A stretch of DNA of 64,000 bases, taken from NCBI GenBank assembly GCA_035362335.1, contig DAOSDL010000008.1, positions 62,001 to 126,000 on the forward strand. Direction: 5' to 3'. How positions within the stretch are numbered: position 1 is the stretch's first letter; every line of letters starts with the position of its first letter. Source of the stretch: JAOSJT01 sp035362335. GTDB taxonomy: Bacteria; Bacteroidota; Ignavibacteria; SZUA-365. The notes below the pieces were generated by a model. It had not been told where the DNA came from, did not search any database, and was given only the letters and a program-made list of their open reading frames with translations. Made by a program: the position numbers and the translations under genes. Below are positions 18,494-26,291 of the stretch, one piece after another.

Positions 18494-19681
18494 ATGGAAC
18501 GCGAGCATATCAACCAACTGGCGATTTTCGGAGCAACGGGATCCATCGGACAAAGCACCCTCGAAGTGGTGCGCCGCAATCCCCATGCCTTCGCCGTGCG
18601 CTACATGTCGGGCAACAGCAATGCCGATCTGCTCTGCGCCATGGTACGCGAATTCCGTCCCGCAGCCGTCGCCGTTTCCGATCCCGCCGCCGCCGAGGTG
18701 GTGCGCGCCGCAGTTGGGGATATCACGGAAGTGCTCGACGGCGAACTGGCTCTGGTAGAACTTGCCGGCCGTGAGGATTATGGCACAATGGTAAGCAGTC
18801 TGGTGGGCTTCGCCGGACTACTCCCCACCATTGCCGCGATACGCGCCGGACACCATATCGCGCTCGCAAATAAGGAAACGCTCGTTGTTGCAGGCGAACT
18901 CATTTCCACCTTGTTGTCGGAGCATAGCGTGCAATTGCTGCCGGTGGATAGCGAGCACAGCGCCGTGTATCAATGTCTGGTGGGCGAACCGCGTGAGCGC
19001 ATAGCCCGCATCATTCTCACCGCCAGCGGTGGACCCTTCCGGGGCTGGACAGTCGAACAACTCCTGCACGTCACGCCGCAGGAAGCGCTCAAGCATCCGA
19101 ATTGGAGCATGGGGAGCAAAATCACCATAGATTCCGCCACGCTCATGAACAAGGGGCTGGAAGTGATCGAGGCGCGTTGGCTCTTCGACGTTCCAGCCGA
19201 GCGCATCGACGTGCTTGTGCATCCGCAGTCGATCGTGCATTCGCTGGTGGAATTCACCGACGGCTCTGTCAAAGCGCAACTCGGCATGCCCGATATGAAG
19301 CTGCCCATTCAATACGCGCTGACCTGGCCCGACCGCGGGAATGAGAGATACACACGCATGGATCTCGCGACCATCGGCAGTTTGACCTTCGAGGCGCCGG
19401 ATACAACTGCCTTCCCCTGTCTTGGTCTCGCCTACGATGCGCTCGAGGCGCGTGGCACCGCCCCGACTGTACTCAACGCTGCCAATGAAGTTGCCGTCGC
19501 GGCATTTCTCCGTGGCGAATTACCGTTCACCGGCATACCCGCGCTCATCGATCACTGCCTCCAGCACGTAGCACATCGAGCAGTGCGAAACATCGAGGAT
19601 ATTGTGGAAAGCGACCGCGAGACGCGCGCACATGCCACGGCGCATATTTCATCGTTATCATTTTATCAGTCAGCAATGTAA
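18494..19681 (+). CDS. dxr: 1-deoxy-D-xylulose-5-phosphate reductoisomerase
   Basis: A 395-residue DXR/IspC, the NADPH-dependent step that makes 2-C-methyl-D-erythritol 4-phosphate in the MEP isoprenoid pathway. Motifs: NADPH-binding GATGSIG at residues 13-19, LANKETLVVAGE, metal and substrate residues in LPVDSEHSAVYQC, TASGGPFRG, and the flexible-loop/active-site block HPNWSMGSKITIDSATLMNKGLEVIEA (spanning HPNWSMG to MNKGLEV). Full length for the family. ATG 18494 was chosen because conserved sequence begins right there; the ribosome site is weak. rseP begins 8 bp downstream, an arrangement common in many bacteria. Confidence 0.97.
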   Translation: MEREHINQLAIFGATGSIGQSTLEVVRRNPHAFAVRYMSGNSNADLLCAMVREFRPAAVAVSDPAAAEVVRAAVGDITEVLDGELALVELAGREDYGTMVSSLVGFAGLLPTIAAIRAGHHIALANKETLVVAGELISTLLSEHSVQLLPVDSEHSAVYQCLVGEPRERIARIILTASGGPFRGWTVEQLLHVTPQEALKHPNWSMGSKITIDSATLMNKGLEVIEARWLFDVPAERIDVLVHPQSIVHSLVEFTDGSVKAQLGMPDMKLPIQYALTWPDRGNERYTRMDLATIGSLTFEAPDTTAFPCLGLAYDALEARGTAPTVLNAANEVAVAAFLRGELPFTGIPALIDHCLQHVAHRAVRNIEDIVESDRETRAHATAHISSLSFYQSAM

Positions 19682-19689
19682 GACCACTT

Positions 19690-21012
19690 ATGGACGCTCT
19701 GGGAAGCATACTCAGTCAGGCATTTTACTTCATCATCATTATCGGCGTCCTGGTGCTGATACACGAGCTAGGCCATTTTCTGGCAGCGAAAGCTTTCGGG
19801 ATGCGTGTCGAACGATTCTCCATCGGCTTCCCGCCGCGCGCATTCGGGAAGCAGATCGGCGACACCGATTATTGCGTGTCCTGGTTGCCTATTGGCGGCT
19901 ATGTGAAAATCAGCGGAATGGTGGATGAGAGTCTCGACACCGAGCAACTGGCGCAAGAACCACAGCCGTGGGAATTCCGCGCCAAACCCGTTTGGCAGCG
20001 AATCATCGTGATTGTCGCGGGCGTGGTGATGAATATTCTGCTTGCTATCGCGATCTTCTGGGGCCTCAACCTTTCTCAAGGTACGCAGCATCACAAAATC
20101 ACCACCATCGGACATGTGCGCGCAGGCAGCATCGCCGAGCGCTTTGGTCTGCAGGCGGGTGATAACGTGCAAAGTGTGAACGGCAGCGAGGTGGGGACTT
20201 GGGAATCCATGCGCGAAAACATGCTCCATGCGCAGCTCTCCAGCGATCTCACCTTCGCCGTACAGCGTTCCGGCAGCGAAACCACTATCACCATCCCGCA
20301 CAAGGTCATCGCTTCGGTGGATGCCGATACGCTCGGCATCAGTCCCGAGGGTGCGTACACCTTCATCGCCGGCGTGGAACCCGGACTCCCCGCCTCGCGC
20401 GTGGGATTGATGGAAGGTGATGTGTTCCTGTCCATCAACGATGTGCCCATTCATCAACCGAACGATGTGATACGGATGATCAGCGCTTCGCCGGGTGCGC
20501 CAGTCAAGGTGGTGTGGACGCGCGAGGGCAAACGGATGGCATCGATGGTCACTCCGACCGACCAGGGAAAGATCGGCATCATTCCTGTGATGAACATCCC
20601 GGGTCCGGTGGAGATTCGGCATTACGGCGTATTCGAGGCACTCAGCGTTGGGGTGAAGGGTCTCTGGCGAGTCACGGTGCTCTTCCTCACGAATATCTGG
20701 CATATCATCATTGGCGAGGCCAGTTTCAAGGATAGCATTGGCGGTCCCGTCAAGATTGCTGAAATGGCCGCGCAATCCGCCGAAGCCGGTATTGTCAGCT
20801 TTCTCAGTCTGATGGCCCTGCTCAGCATCAGTCTCGCCATCATCAACATTTTCCCCATTCCCGCGCTGGACGGCGGCCATCTCGTTTTTCTCATCTACGA
20901 GGGTATTTTCCGGCGCGAGGTTCCGAACAAAGTGAAAATCGCATTGCAGCAGGTGGGCATGGTACTGCTGCTCGCCTTGATGATTTTCGTGCTGTACAAC
21001 GACATTTTTTAA
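19690..21012 (+). CDS. rseP: RseP-type site-2 zinc metalloprotease
   Basis: A 440-residue intramembrane protease. The zinc site HELGH lies in the first transmembrane helix (VLIHELGHFLAAKAFG), with the second conserved motif NIFPIPALDGGH near the C-terminus. Between them are two PDZ domains (around GSIAERFGLQAGDNVQSVNG and GLPASRVGLMEGDVFLSING-like sequence). Four transmembrane stretches are evident. RseP cleaves membrane-anchored anti-sigma factors and signal-peptide remnants. No anti-sigma factor is encoded nearby. It follows dxr closely and is probably co-transcribed with it; downstream is a 440-bp repeat-bearing gap. Confidence 0.96.
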   Translation: MDALGSILSQAFYFIIIIGVLVLIHELGHFLAAKAFGMRVERFSIGFPPRAFGKQIGDTDYCVSWLPIGGYVKISGMVDESLDTEQLAQEPQPWEFRAKPVWQRIIVIVAGVVMNILLAIAIFWGLNLSQGTQHHKITTIGHVRAGSIAERFGLQAGDNVQSVNGSEVGTWESMRENMLHAQLSSDLTFAVQRSGSETTITIPHKVIASVDADTLGISPEGAYTFIAGVEPGLPASRVGLMEGDVFLSINDVPIHQPNDVIRMISASPGAPVKVVWTREGKRMASMVTPTDQGKIGIIPVMNIPGPVEIRHYGVFEALSVGVKGLWRVTVLFLTNIWHIIIGEASFKDSIGGPVKIAEMAAQSAEAGIVSFLSLMALLSISLAIINIFPIPALDGGHLVFLIYEGIFRREVPNKVKIALQQVGMVLLLALMIFVLYNDIF

Positions 21013-21065
21013 CACCCCGCAGCTTCCCGGTTGCGTGAGCGGGAGTCGAGGCAGCCCGAGGGGAT

Positions 21066-21375
21066 GGAAGTGAAAAAGGTGAGATGGATGATGTTCCATT
21101 TCACCTTTTGCTTTTTACAGCCACCGCCCAGCTCTCACTTCTGCATACGGTGGGATTGATGATAAAAAGGTAAAAGGTGAAACTAATGGTGCTTCGCTTC
21201 ACCTTCGATTATCGACATTACCATCACGATCCACATTCCTGCCAGCGGCGGAATTGATGGGAAAAAGGCAAACGGTGAAATGAATGGCGCTTCACTTCAC
21301 CTTCGATCATCGGCATCACCATCCCGGCTCACATTCTCACATGCGGCGGGAATAGATGGTGAAACAGCCGCTTCA
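21066..21375. repeat. Three ~98-bp degenerate direct repeats with internal hairpins (plus partial fourth)
   Basis: The GGTGA/GGTGAAA landmark recurs at 21078, 21176 and 21274, giving an exact 98-bp period, and again at 21358 in a shortened unit. Each unit holds a GGTGA(A)A...TTTCACC or CTTCACC inverted repeat and a downstream segment CGATnATCGrCATyACCATC followed by GGCGGnATTGATGG-like sequence. In the first unit the hairpin arms are ~15 bp with one mismatch (AAAAGGTGAGATGGA against TCCATTTCACCTTTT). The repeats occupy most of the 440-bp gap between convergent rseP and feoB. No protein-coding sense was seen. Arms further down carry a GATTAAC doublet (around 21391-21404). Confidence 0.8.
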
Positions 21376-21452
21376 CGCTCAACGCTTCACGATTAACGAT
21401 TAACGCCGCAATCAACACACCGTTTACCACAACGTTCCTCGCAGGCGACGAC

Positions 21453-23480
21453 TTATAACAGCACCTGCGAAACCACACCCCCGATTCCTATCGCCAGCAC
21501 GAGACTGCCCACCCAGATGATCATGCCCTCGCGGAGACCTCGTTCCTTGAGCATGACCATGAGGGAAGCGACACAGGGCACGAAAAGGGTGATGGTGACC
21601 AGAGCGGCGACAGTCTGATAGGGTGAGAGACTGAGGTCGTAGAGCCCAGCCGCGCCGAAATCGCGACGCACTAGGCCCATGACGAACGCTGTGGCAGCTT
21701 CACGAGGGAGTTGCAGCCATCCGGTGACCAAAGGTTGCAACGCGTCCATGATATGCACCAGTGCGCCGGTGACTTGGAGAATACTCACCGCCAGCGCACC
21801 GATGAAGAACCACGGACTGGCTTCCTTCATGAAGAACCAGGTTTTGAATCCCGTTTTCTTCATCACGTTGTTCATTTGCGGCAAGCGCATCGCGGGGAGA
21901 TCGATGAGCAGCGGCGAAATTTCACCTGGCAAACTACGATTCATGATCGTACCGACGAGTACCAGAAAGGCGAAAATCACGCCGGTATAGATCAGCGTGG
22001 CCTGCACGCCCGCTGTGGCAAGAAGCGCGGCGATCACACCCAATTGCGCGGAACATGGAATGGCCAGTTGCAGAATCGTGGTCGCGATGGTTTTTTCTCG
22101 CTGTGTGCCGAGCAACCGCGTGGTGATGGTGGCCATGGTGACACAGCCAAATCCCAGAATGAGCGGAATCACCGCGCGTCCATTCAGTCCCACGAAGCGC
22201 AAGGTGCGGTCCACCAACGTCGCGAGTCGTGGGAGATAGCCGCTGTCCTCGAGTACAGACAGCGCGAAATAAAAACCCAGCACCAACGGCAGCAACAGAA
22301 AAATGAGATAGGTCAAGGTCATGGTCACCGCGCCGAATTCTCCGAAAAAGAGCACGAGCCAGGGATTTTCATAAACGAAATCGTATTCCACCGGGCGCTC
22401 CGCCACCCAGGCGCGCATGCTTCGCCAGCGATGCGCTTCGCCTCTCACACCATTGGCGAAACGCTCGGCGCGCTCCTCGATCACTTCATCCTCATCGTCG
22501 AGCACCGTAGCAGTTACGGTCACTGCGGCATGCGCGGCAACAAACTCCTTGATGTGGAACTCCACGATGCCCTTGCCAATGTCACCTTCTGTAACGCCCA
22601 CGACGTCCTGAGCCACAAATACACCGACGAAGAGATACACCAGATACAACACGAAAGCGAGTATGGGAAAGCCGAACCACGGACTGACCGAGGCGCGACC
22701 GATGCGTGTGGAGAGCAATTTGCGCGTCTGCACGTCTTTCACCACGTGATGGACGATGCGATTGACGCGATTTCGGCGGTCGATGTAGATTTCCTCGCGT
22801 CGAGCGGCGTCGGCCGCTGCGATGCCATGCCGCGCTGCCACGATGGGATCGCCTTCAAGTACGAGCAATGCTTCCGCTTGTGAACCCACGACGGAAAGCA
22901 TACGATGCAACTCGGCGTGGAGTGCTTCGCGCTGTCTCCCCTCACGTGCACGCGTGATCAACGCATGTATGCCGTCCAGTCCCTCCTTGCGTATCGCCAC
23001 CGTTCCCAACACGGGTACGTCGAGTTCTTCTTCCAGTGTTGCAAGATCCACCGCCAGTTTCTGCTTTTTGGCCTCGTCGATCATGTTGACGACCACGCAG
23101 ACACGCTTGCCCATGTCGATGAGCTGCTGAGTGAGGAAGAGATCGCGCTCGAGATGCACAGCATCGACGATATTGACGATGATGTCGGCGTTCAGGATGA
23201 TGTCGCGCGCCACCCGCTCCTCGTCGTTGAACGAGGATACGCCGTAGACACCGGGAGTATCGAAGAGGTCGTAGTGAAGATAGGAGGCCTTGGCGACCTC
23301 CACCGTGGTTCCGGGGAAATTGGAGACATCGACATACAATCCACTGAGATAGTTGAACACCACGGACTTGCCGACGTTGGGATTACCGACCAGCACCACG
23401 CGCGGTTTCAGTGTGTCTCCGGGAAGCGATTCGGTTCGGATATGGTGGTGGGGTTTATGTTCGACGCTGGGAACGGACAT
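21453..23480 (-). CDS. feoB: Ferrous iron transporter FeoB
   Basis: A 675-residue FeoB, the inner-membrane Fe(II) uptake protein. The N-terminal cytosolic G domain has G1 GNPNVGKS (residues 32-39), G3 DTPG (FDTPGVYG) and G4 NMID; the G2 region is NFPGTT. This is followed by the helical spacer and a C-terminal transmembrane domain with two Gate-like halves (VIPLILGFGCVTMATITTR; LFVPCVASLMVMLKERG). A hydrophilic stretch of about 80 residues (VLDDEDEVIEERAERFANG) interrupts the first membrane segments and probably faces the periplasm. It follows feoA with a 24-bp gap and is the distal gene of fur-feoA-feoB. Confidence 0.97.
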   Translation of the reverse strand: MSVPSVEHKPHHHIRTESLPGDTLKPRVVLVGNPNVGKSVVFNYLSGLYVDVSNFPGTTVEVAKASYLHYDLFDTPGVYGVSSFNDEERVARDIILNADIIVNIVDAVHLERDLFLTQQLIDMGKRVCVVVNMIDEAKKQKLAVDLATLEEELDVPVLGTVAIRKEGLDGIHALITRAREGRQREALHAELHRMLSVVGSQAEALLVLEGDPIVAARHGIAAADAARREEIYIDRRNRVNRIVHHVVKDVQTRKLLSTRIGRASVSPWFGFPILAFVLYLVYLFVGVFVAQDVVGVTEGDIGKGIVEFHIKEFVAAHAAVTVTATVLDDEDEVIEERAERFANGVRGEAHRWRSMRAWVAERPVEYDFVYENPWLVLFFGEFGAVTMTLTYLIFLLLPLVLGFYFALSVLEDSGYLPRLATLVDRTLRFVGLNGRAVIPLILGFGCVTMATITTRLLGTQREKTIATTILQLAIPCSAQLGVIAALLATAGVQATLIYTGVIFAFLVLVGTIMNRSLPGEISPLLIDLPAMRLPQMNNVMKKTGFKTWFFMKEASPWFFIGALAVSILQVTGALVHIMDALQPLVTGWLQLPREAATAFVMGLVRRDFGAAGLYDLSLSPYQTVAALVTITLFVPCVASLMVMLKERGLREGMIIWVGSLVLAIGIGGVVSQVLL

Positions 23481-23504
23481 GAAAAACCTGTGGATGCGTG
23501 GATG

Positions 23505-23723
23505 TCAGAGCTGGTCGATGGCGATACTCGCGGCCAGTTCACCACTGAGCGCAATTTCCTGTCGGCAGAATTCCACGATGATGGTACCTCCCGGCAGGCG
23601 GTCCATGCAGCGCACTTCGGCTCCCTCCACCAGCCCGAGGCGGATGAATTGCGATCGAATTTCTCCATCGGGAAGGGCAGTGATACGTGCGCGCAGACCT
23701 TTAGCGAGGTGATTCAACATCAT
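23505..23723 (-). CDS. feoA: FeoA-family protein
   Basis: A 72-residue SH3-like FeoA, a small cytosolic partner of FeoB. Features: MLNHLAKGLRARITAL start, IRSQFIRLGLVEGAEVRCMD and GGTIIVEFCRQEIALSGELAASI, which fit the FeoA core. Its first ATG (23723) overlaps the fur stop as ATGA, indicating translational coupling. An alternative immediate second ATG exists at 23720. It sits between fur and feoB in the same transcription unit. Confidence 0.93.
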   Translation of the reverse strand: MMLNHLAKGLRARITALPDGEIRSQFIRLGLVEGAEVRCMDRLPGGTIIVEFCRQEIALSGELAASIAIDQL

Positions 23724-24172
23724 GCCTTCCTCCCGGCCTCGGCGACGCACTCCGCGCAGAGGCCATAGATGTGCAGGACGGCGTCGTCGAATTCGAAGCG
23801 CATGATACGCGCTGCGTCACGAGCGAAGCGATCAACGCGCTTGTCCACAAATTCTTCAATCCGTCCGCAGCGGCGGCAGATGATATGATGGTGGTGCTCG
23901 GTGCCAAGCACGAGTTCGTAGCGCGCAAGGCGCTCACCGAAGCGATAGCGGGAAAGAATACCGCACTCCGTGAGCTTGTCGAGCGTGTTGTACACTGTTG
24001 CACGCGATACTTTACTACCGGCATTCTTCATGCGGAGGAAAAGATCGTCGGCATCGAAATGACCGTCGCATTGCATCACCGCGTCGAGCACTTCGAAGCG
24101 TTCGGGAGTGACGCGCAAATTGTTGCGGCGCAGGTACTGGGTAAAGAATTCGGTGGGATCGGGCTGTTTCAT
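23720..24172 (-). CDS. fur: Fur-family ferric uptake regulator
   Basis: A 150-residue Fur-family repressor. N-terminal winged helix (LRVTPERFEVLDAV, KVSRATVYNTLDKLTECG with the recognition helix), then the metal-binding dimerisation part with TEHHHHIICRRCG (His 93-96, Cys 99/102) and a second structural-zinc pair CAEC (Cys 139/142). Iron is the likely effector because feoA and feoB follow directly. The start codon lies at the edge of a 33-bp palindrome that covers the predicted promoter, so the gene is probably autoregulated. No Shine-Dalgarno is visible, consistent with a very short leader. PerR or Zur specificity cannot be excluded from sequence alone. Confidence 0.95.
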   Translation of the reverse strand: MKQPDPTEFFTQYLRRNNLRVTPERFEVLDAVMQCDGHFDADDLFLRMKNAGSKVSRATVYNTLDKLTECGILSRYRFGERLARYELVLGTEHHHHIICRRCGRIEEFVDKRVDRFARDAARIMRFEFDDAVLHIYGLCAECVAEAGRKA

Positions 24173-24203
24173 GTTCTATTTAGATAAAATCTAAATAGAA
24201 CAT
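24171..24203. promoter_or_regulatory. 33-bp palindromic operator at the fur start
   Basis: Two perfect 15-bp arms (24171-24185 and 24189-24203) flank AAA; the half-site reads ATGTTCTATTTAGAT. The palindrome overlaps the first two bases of the fur start codon and the predicted -10 and transcription start. It is strongly AT-rich against a GC-rich background. Its position fits a Fur-family autoregulatory operator controlling the whole fur-feoAB unit; regulator identity is inference. Confidence 0.85.
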
Positions 24204-24227
24204 ACGGAATGATTTCCACGAACGCAA
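24199..24227 (-). promoter_or_regulatory. Putative sigma-70-like promoter of fur-feoA-feoB
   Basis: On the minus strand TTGCGT (24227-24222) is followed after exactly 17 bases by TATGTT (24204-24199). Transcription would start inside the adjacent palindrome, about 20 bases before the fur ATG. Box matches are approximate and the housekeeping sigma of this lineage may prefer other sequences. Confidence 0.45.
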
Positions 24228-24439
24228 GACACCCGGAAAAAACCCCATCGGGCGAAAGTAGAGCAATGCACTACCATCGATAATGGGGAAGCAACACGAT
24301 CATACGCGGATTCATGGATTGCGCACAGTGCGCATGCGTCTCGTGCAGGCAAGCGTGGCAATACCGCGGCGGAGGGACGGGATTTCCCTGCCGCTCAGGA
24401 GCGGCCATAATCGTACGAAACACGAGCGGCGGTACCGGA

Positions 24440-24892
24440 CTACTGTTTCACTCGCGTCCATTCCTGCGTACGCCCGATCAGCGAGATACCGATGTAACCG
24501 CGCACATCCAGCGTGTTGCCCTTGTCGGTGAGCGTCATTTTGCAGGAGTAGGTTTTGCCATTTTTGGGATCGTAGATTTCGCCGTCTTCCCACACGTAGT
24601 CCTCGTCGTAGACAAAGCCGCGGAGCATTTCGAGACCCAGGATCGGTCGTGAACGCAATTTCTCCTCGGGGTTTTCTTTATCGACTTTCGCCTTTCCCTG
24701 CTCGTCGTTGGGCTCCTTCAACCACACGATTTTCCCATAGTACTTCGACCCGCGTTTATAGATTTCGACTTTCGCATTTTTATCCTGCACCAACCAGGTA
24801 CCGAGCACGGCATCGGCTTCCTGCGACTGGGCGAGCAGTGAGGCGATCGGGAGAAAAAAGCATACCGCGAGAAAAACCGGGATCATGCGCAT
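24440..24892 (-). CDS. Secreted DUF2147-family protein
   Basis: A 150-residue exported protein with a signal peptide (MRMIPVFLAVCFFLPIASLLAQ) and a lipocalin-like DUF2147 domain: VLGTWLVQDKNAKVEIYK, YYGKIVWLKEPND, GLEMLRGFVYDEDYVWEDG, IYDPKNGKTYSCKMTL and DVRGYIGISLIGRTQEW. Many Bacteroidota and Proteobacteria carry such periplasmic proteins; their role is unknown. ATG 24892 was chosen for the signal peptide and the GGTGAGA upstream; a more distal ATG at 24943 would bury the signal. Nothing notable lies in the 236 bp separating it from the fur palindrome. Confidence 0.88.
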   Translation of the reverse strand: MRMIPVFLAVCFFLPIASLLAQSQEADAVLGTWLVQDKNAKVEIYKRGSKYYGKIVWLKEPNDEQGKAKVDKENPEEKLRSRPILGLEMLRGFVYDEDYVWEDGEIYDPKNGKTYSCKMTLTDKGNTLDVRGYIGISLIGRTQEWTRVKQ

Positions 24893-25293
24893 GGTCTCAC
24901 CAATGTTCTGTTGCGAAATGAGCGTGCGGGAATATACGGACAATCTTTCGCAGCGGAAACGTGAGGGGGCAGACGTGCATTGTGGGGTGATGGTATCGTC
25001 TTCGCTGGTTGGAGCGGTTTATGCGGGAGCGCCTCCGCCTGCCTCTGTGGCGGTGGGTGCCTCCCGATGCGGATTCATGAATCCGCATCGGGAGGGAACA
25101 TGTCGGAAATTCAGGGTGATCGCGTTCGGTCCGCAGGCTTCACCAACACTCCAGGCGTGTACCGGATGGCTTGCTCCTATTTCCCCGCGGTCCATCTCCC
25201 CTGTGCGACAATAGGGAGCCCGCTCCGCCTGGACATAATCATCCCCGGATTTTTTTTCTCGTGACGTCGATCGTTAGTTGCGCATGACCGTCT
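24893..25293. other. Non-coding gap carrying palindromes
   Basis: About 400 bp between the DUF2147 gene and the Y1-like gene. No convincing coding sequence. It holds the 36-bp palindrome (25060-25095), smaller GC hairpins near 25024-25039 (GCGGGAGCGCCTCCGC) and 25214-25225 (GGAGCCCGCTCC), and an oligo-T tract at 25250-25257. Confidence 0.6.
25060..25095. repeat. 36-bp perfect palindrome
   Basis: An exact self-complementary sequence with half-site CCTCCCGATGCGGATTCA and no spacer; symmetry stops abruptly at both ends. Its 18-bp core GCGGATTCATGAATCCGC recurs with 16 of 18 matches at 25396-25413, inside the 3' part of the neighbouring Y1-like gene. Possible roles are a REP-like unit, a protein-binding site or a cruciform; no T run supports a terminator. 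Confidence 0.85.
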
Positions 25294-26019
25294 CTATCGC
25301 AATCGGTCGAGAGTGAGTATGCGTGGGCCGTCGCGTCCATGATGGGATGGTTGAGCCGCACCCACGAGTTGAATCGGCGGGATGGCGCCGCACATACGGA
25401 TACATGAATCCGCACTGGTCCAGTCCACCTGTCCCGTCGGCAACGTCACCACATACGCCCAACCCAACACCATCCCCTCGGTCCCCTTCTCCTCACCATC
25501 ACCATCCCGATAGAGCAATTCACCGAACGCCAATCCCACGCGAGCCACCAGCGCCGCTGCCTCCGCGGCATCGTACACCACGCGATCCCGATACCCCTCG
25601 CGCCAATACGACCCCGCACCTTGCTGTTTCATTGTGTTGATCCTGCGCGCGCTGTTCATTTTCACATGTCCAACAAACAACGGAATCAACGCCATGCGAC
25701 GCTGATACAACCACTTGTCCATCATCAGCAGCATCCGTCGCAGCAGGTTCGGACGCGACAATACAGTCACCACCAGCACCAACATCAACGGTTGTAGTTC
25801 CAGCGCGTCCAGTCGCACGCGCCGGCCCTGCCGATGCAGGGATTCGCCAAGCTCGCGGAGAACAATCCTGCCCTCCTCCGTGGCGACATCGCGGCCCTTG
25901 ATCCGTCGCACCAAGGGAGCACTGTCCTCAAGCAACGGCAGCTCAAGATGATACGTCCCCGGAGATGAGTAATCATGCTCCGTGCAGCGTCGTGAACTCA
26001 TGGTACCATGTCGTGTCAT
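25294..26019 (-). CDS. Degenerate Y1/RAYT-like transposase homologue (probably inactive or domesticated)
   Basis: A 241-residue protein. By eye it follows the layout of REP-associated/IS200-like Y1 transposases: an N-terminal RRCTEHDYSSPGTYHLEL resembling the family's R-R-x-x-x-x-Y-D-Y-x-x-x-G-x-Y-F-V-T block, VRLDALELQP preceding the usual MPNHVH site, then FVGHVKMNSARRIN and SYWREGYRDRVVYDAAE resembling V-G-x-x-K-x-x-x-x-R-x-x-N and W-Q-x-x-Y-x-D-x-I-I-R-D. The HUH histidines, expected about residues 77-82, read PLMLVL, and the downstream helix that should hold the catalytic Tyr reads ALVARVG. Start 26019 has GGGAGG 7 bases upstream. No second copy or insertion ends were seen. The homology is inference without a profile search. 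Confidence 0.6.
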   Translation of the reverse strand: MTRHGTMSSRRCTEHDYSSPGTYHLELPLLEDSAPLVRRIKGRDVATEEGRIVLRELGESLHRQGRRVRLDALELQPLMLVLVVTVLSRPNLLRRMLLMMDKWLYQRRMALIPLFVGHVKMNSARRINTMKQQGAGSYWREGYRDRVVYDAAEAAALVARVGLAFGELLYRDGDGEEKGTEGMVLGWAYVVTLPTGQVDWTSADSCIRMCGAIPPIQLVGAAQPSHHGRDGPRILTLDRLR

Positions 26020-26291
26020 CCCCGGACCTCCCTTCCGATGAATGTTCTTGACTCGAAAGGATGATGATATTGAAGTGCAGAGTGGAAGTCAAGTGGAAAA
26101 TCCCCCCACCTCACCAAGCGGTACCGGTCGCAATGCTGTCCCGTCCTCATACCACCCTGACAGCTGCTCGAAGTCCCGCAACGTACGTGGTCAAGCAAGA
26201 CCGATCGACAGCGGCAATACAGGGAAATGGCGCGAGAGTCCCGAGGCCAGCGTCATCTTGTAACATCGGCACTCCTCATGTAAGTTGAGAG

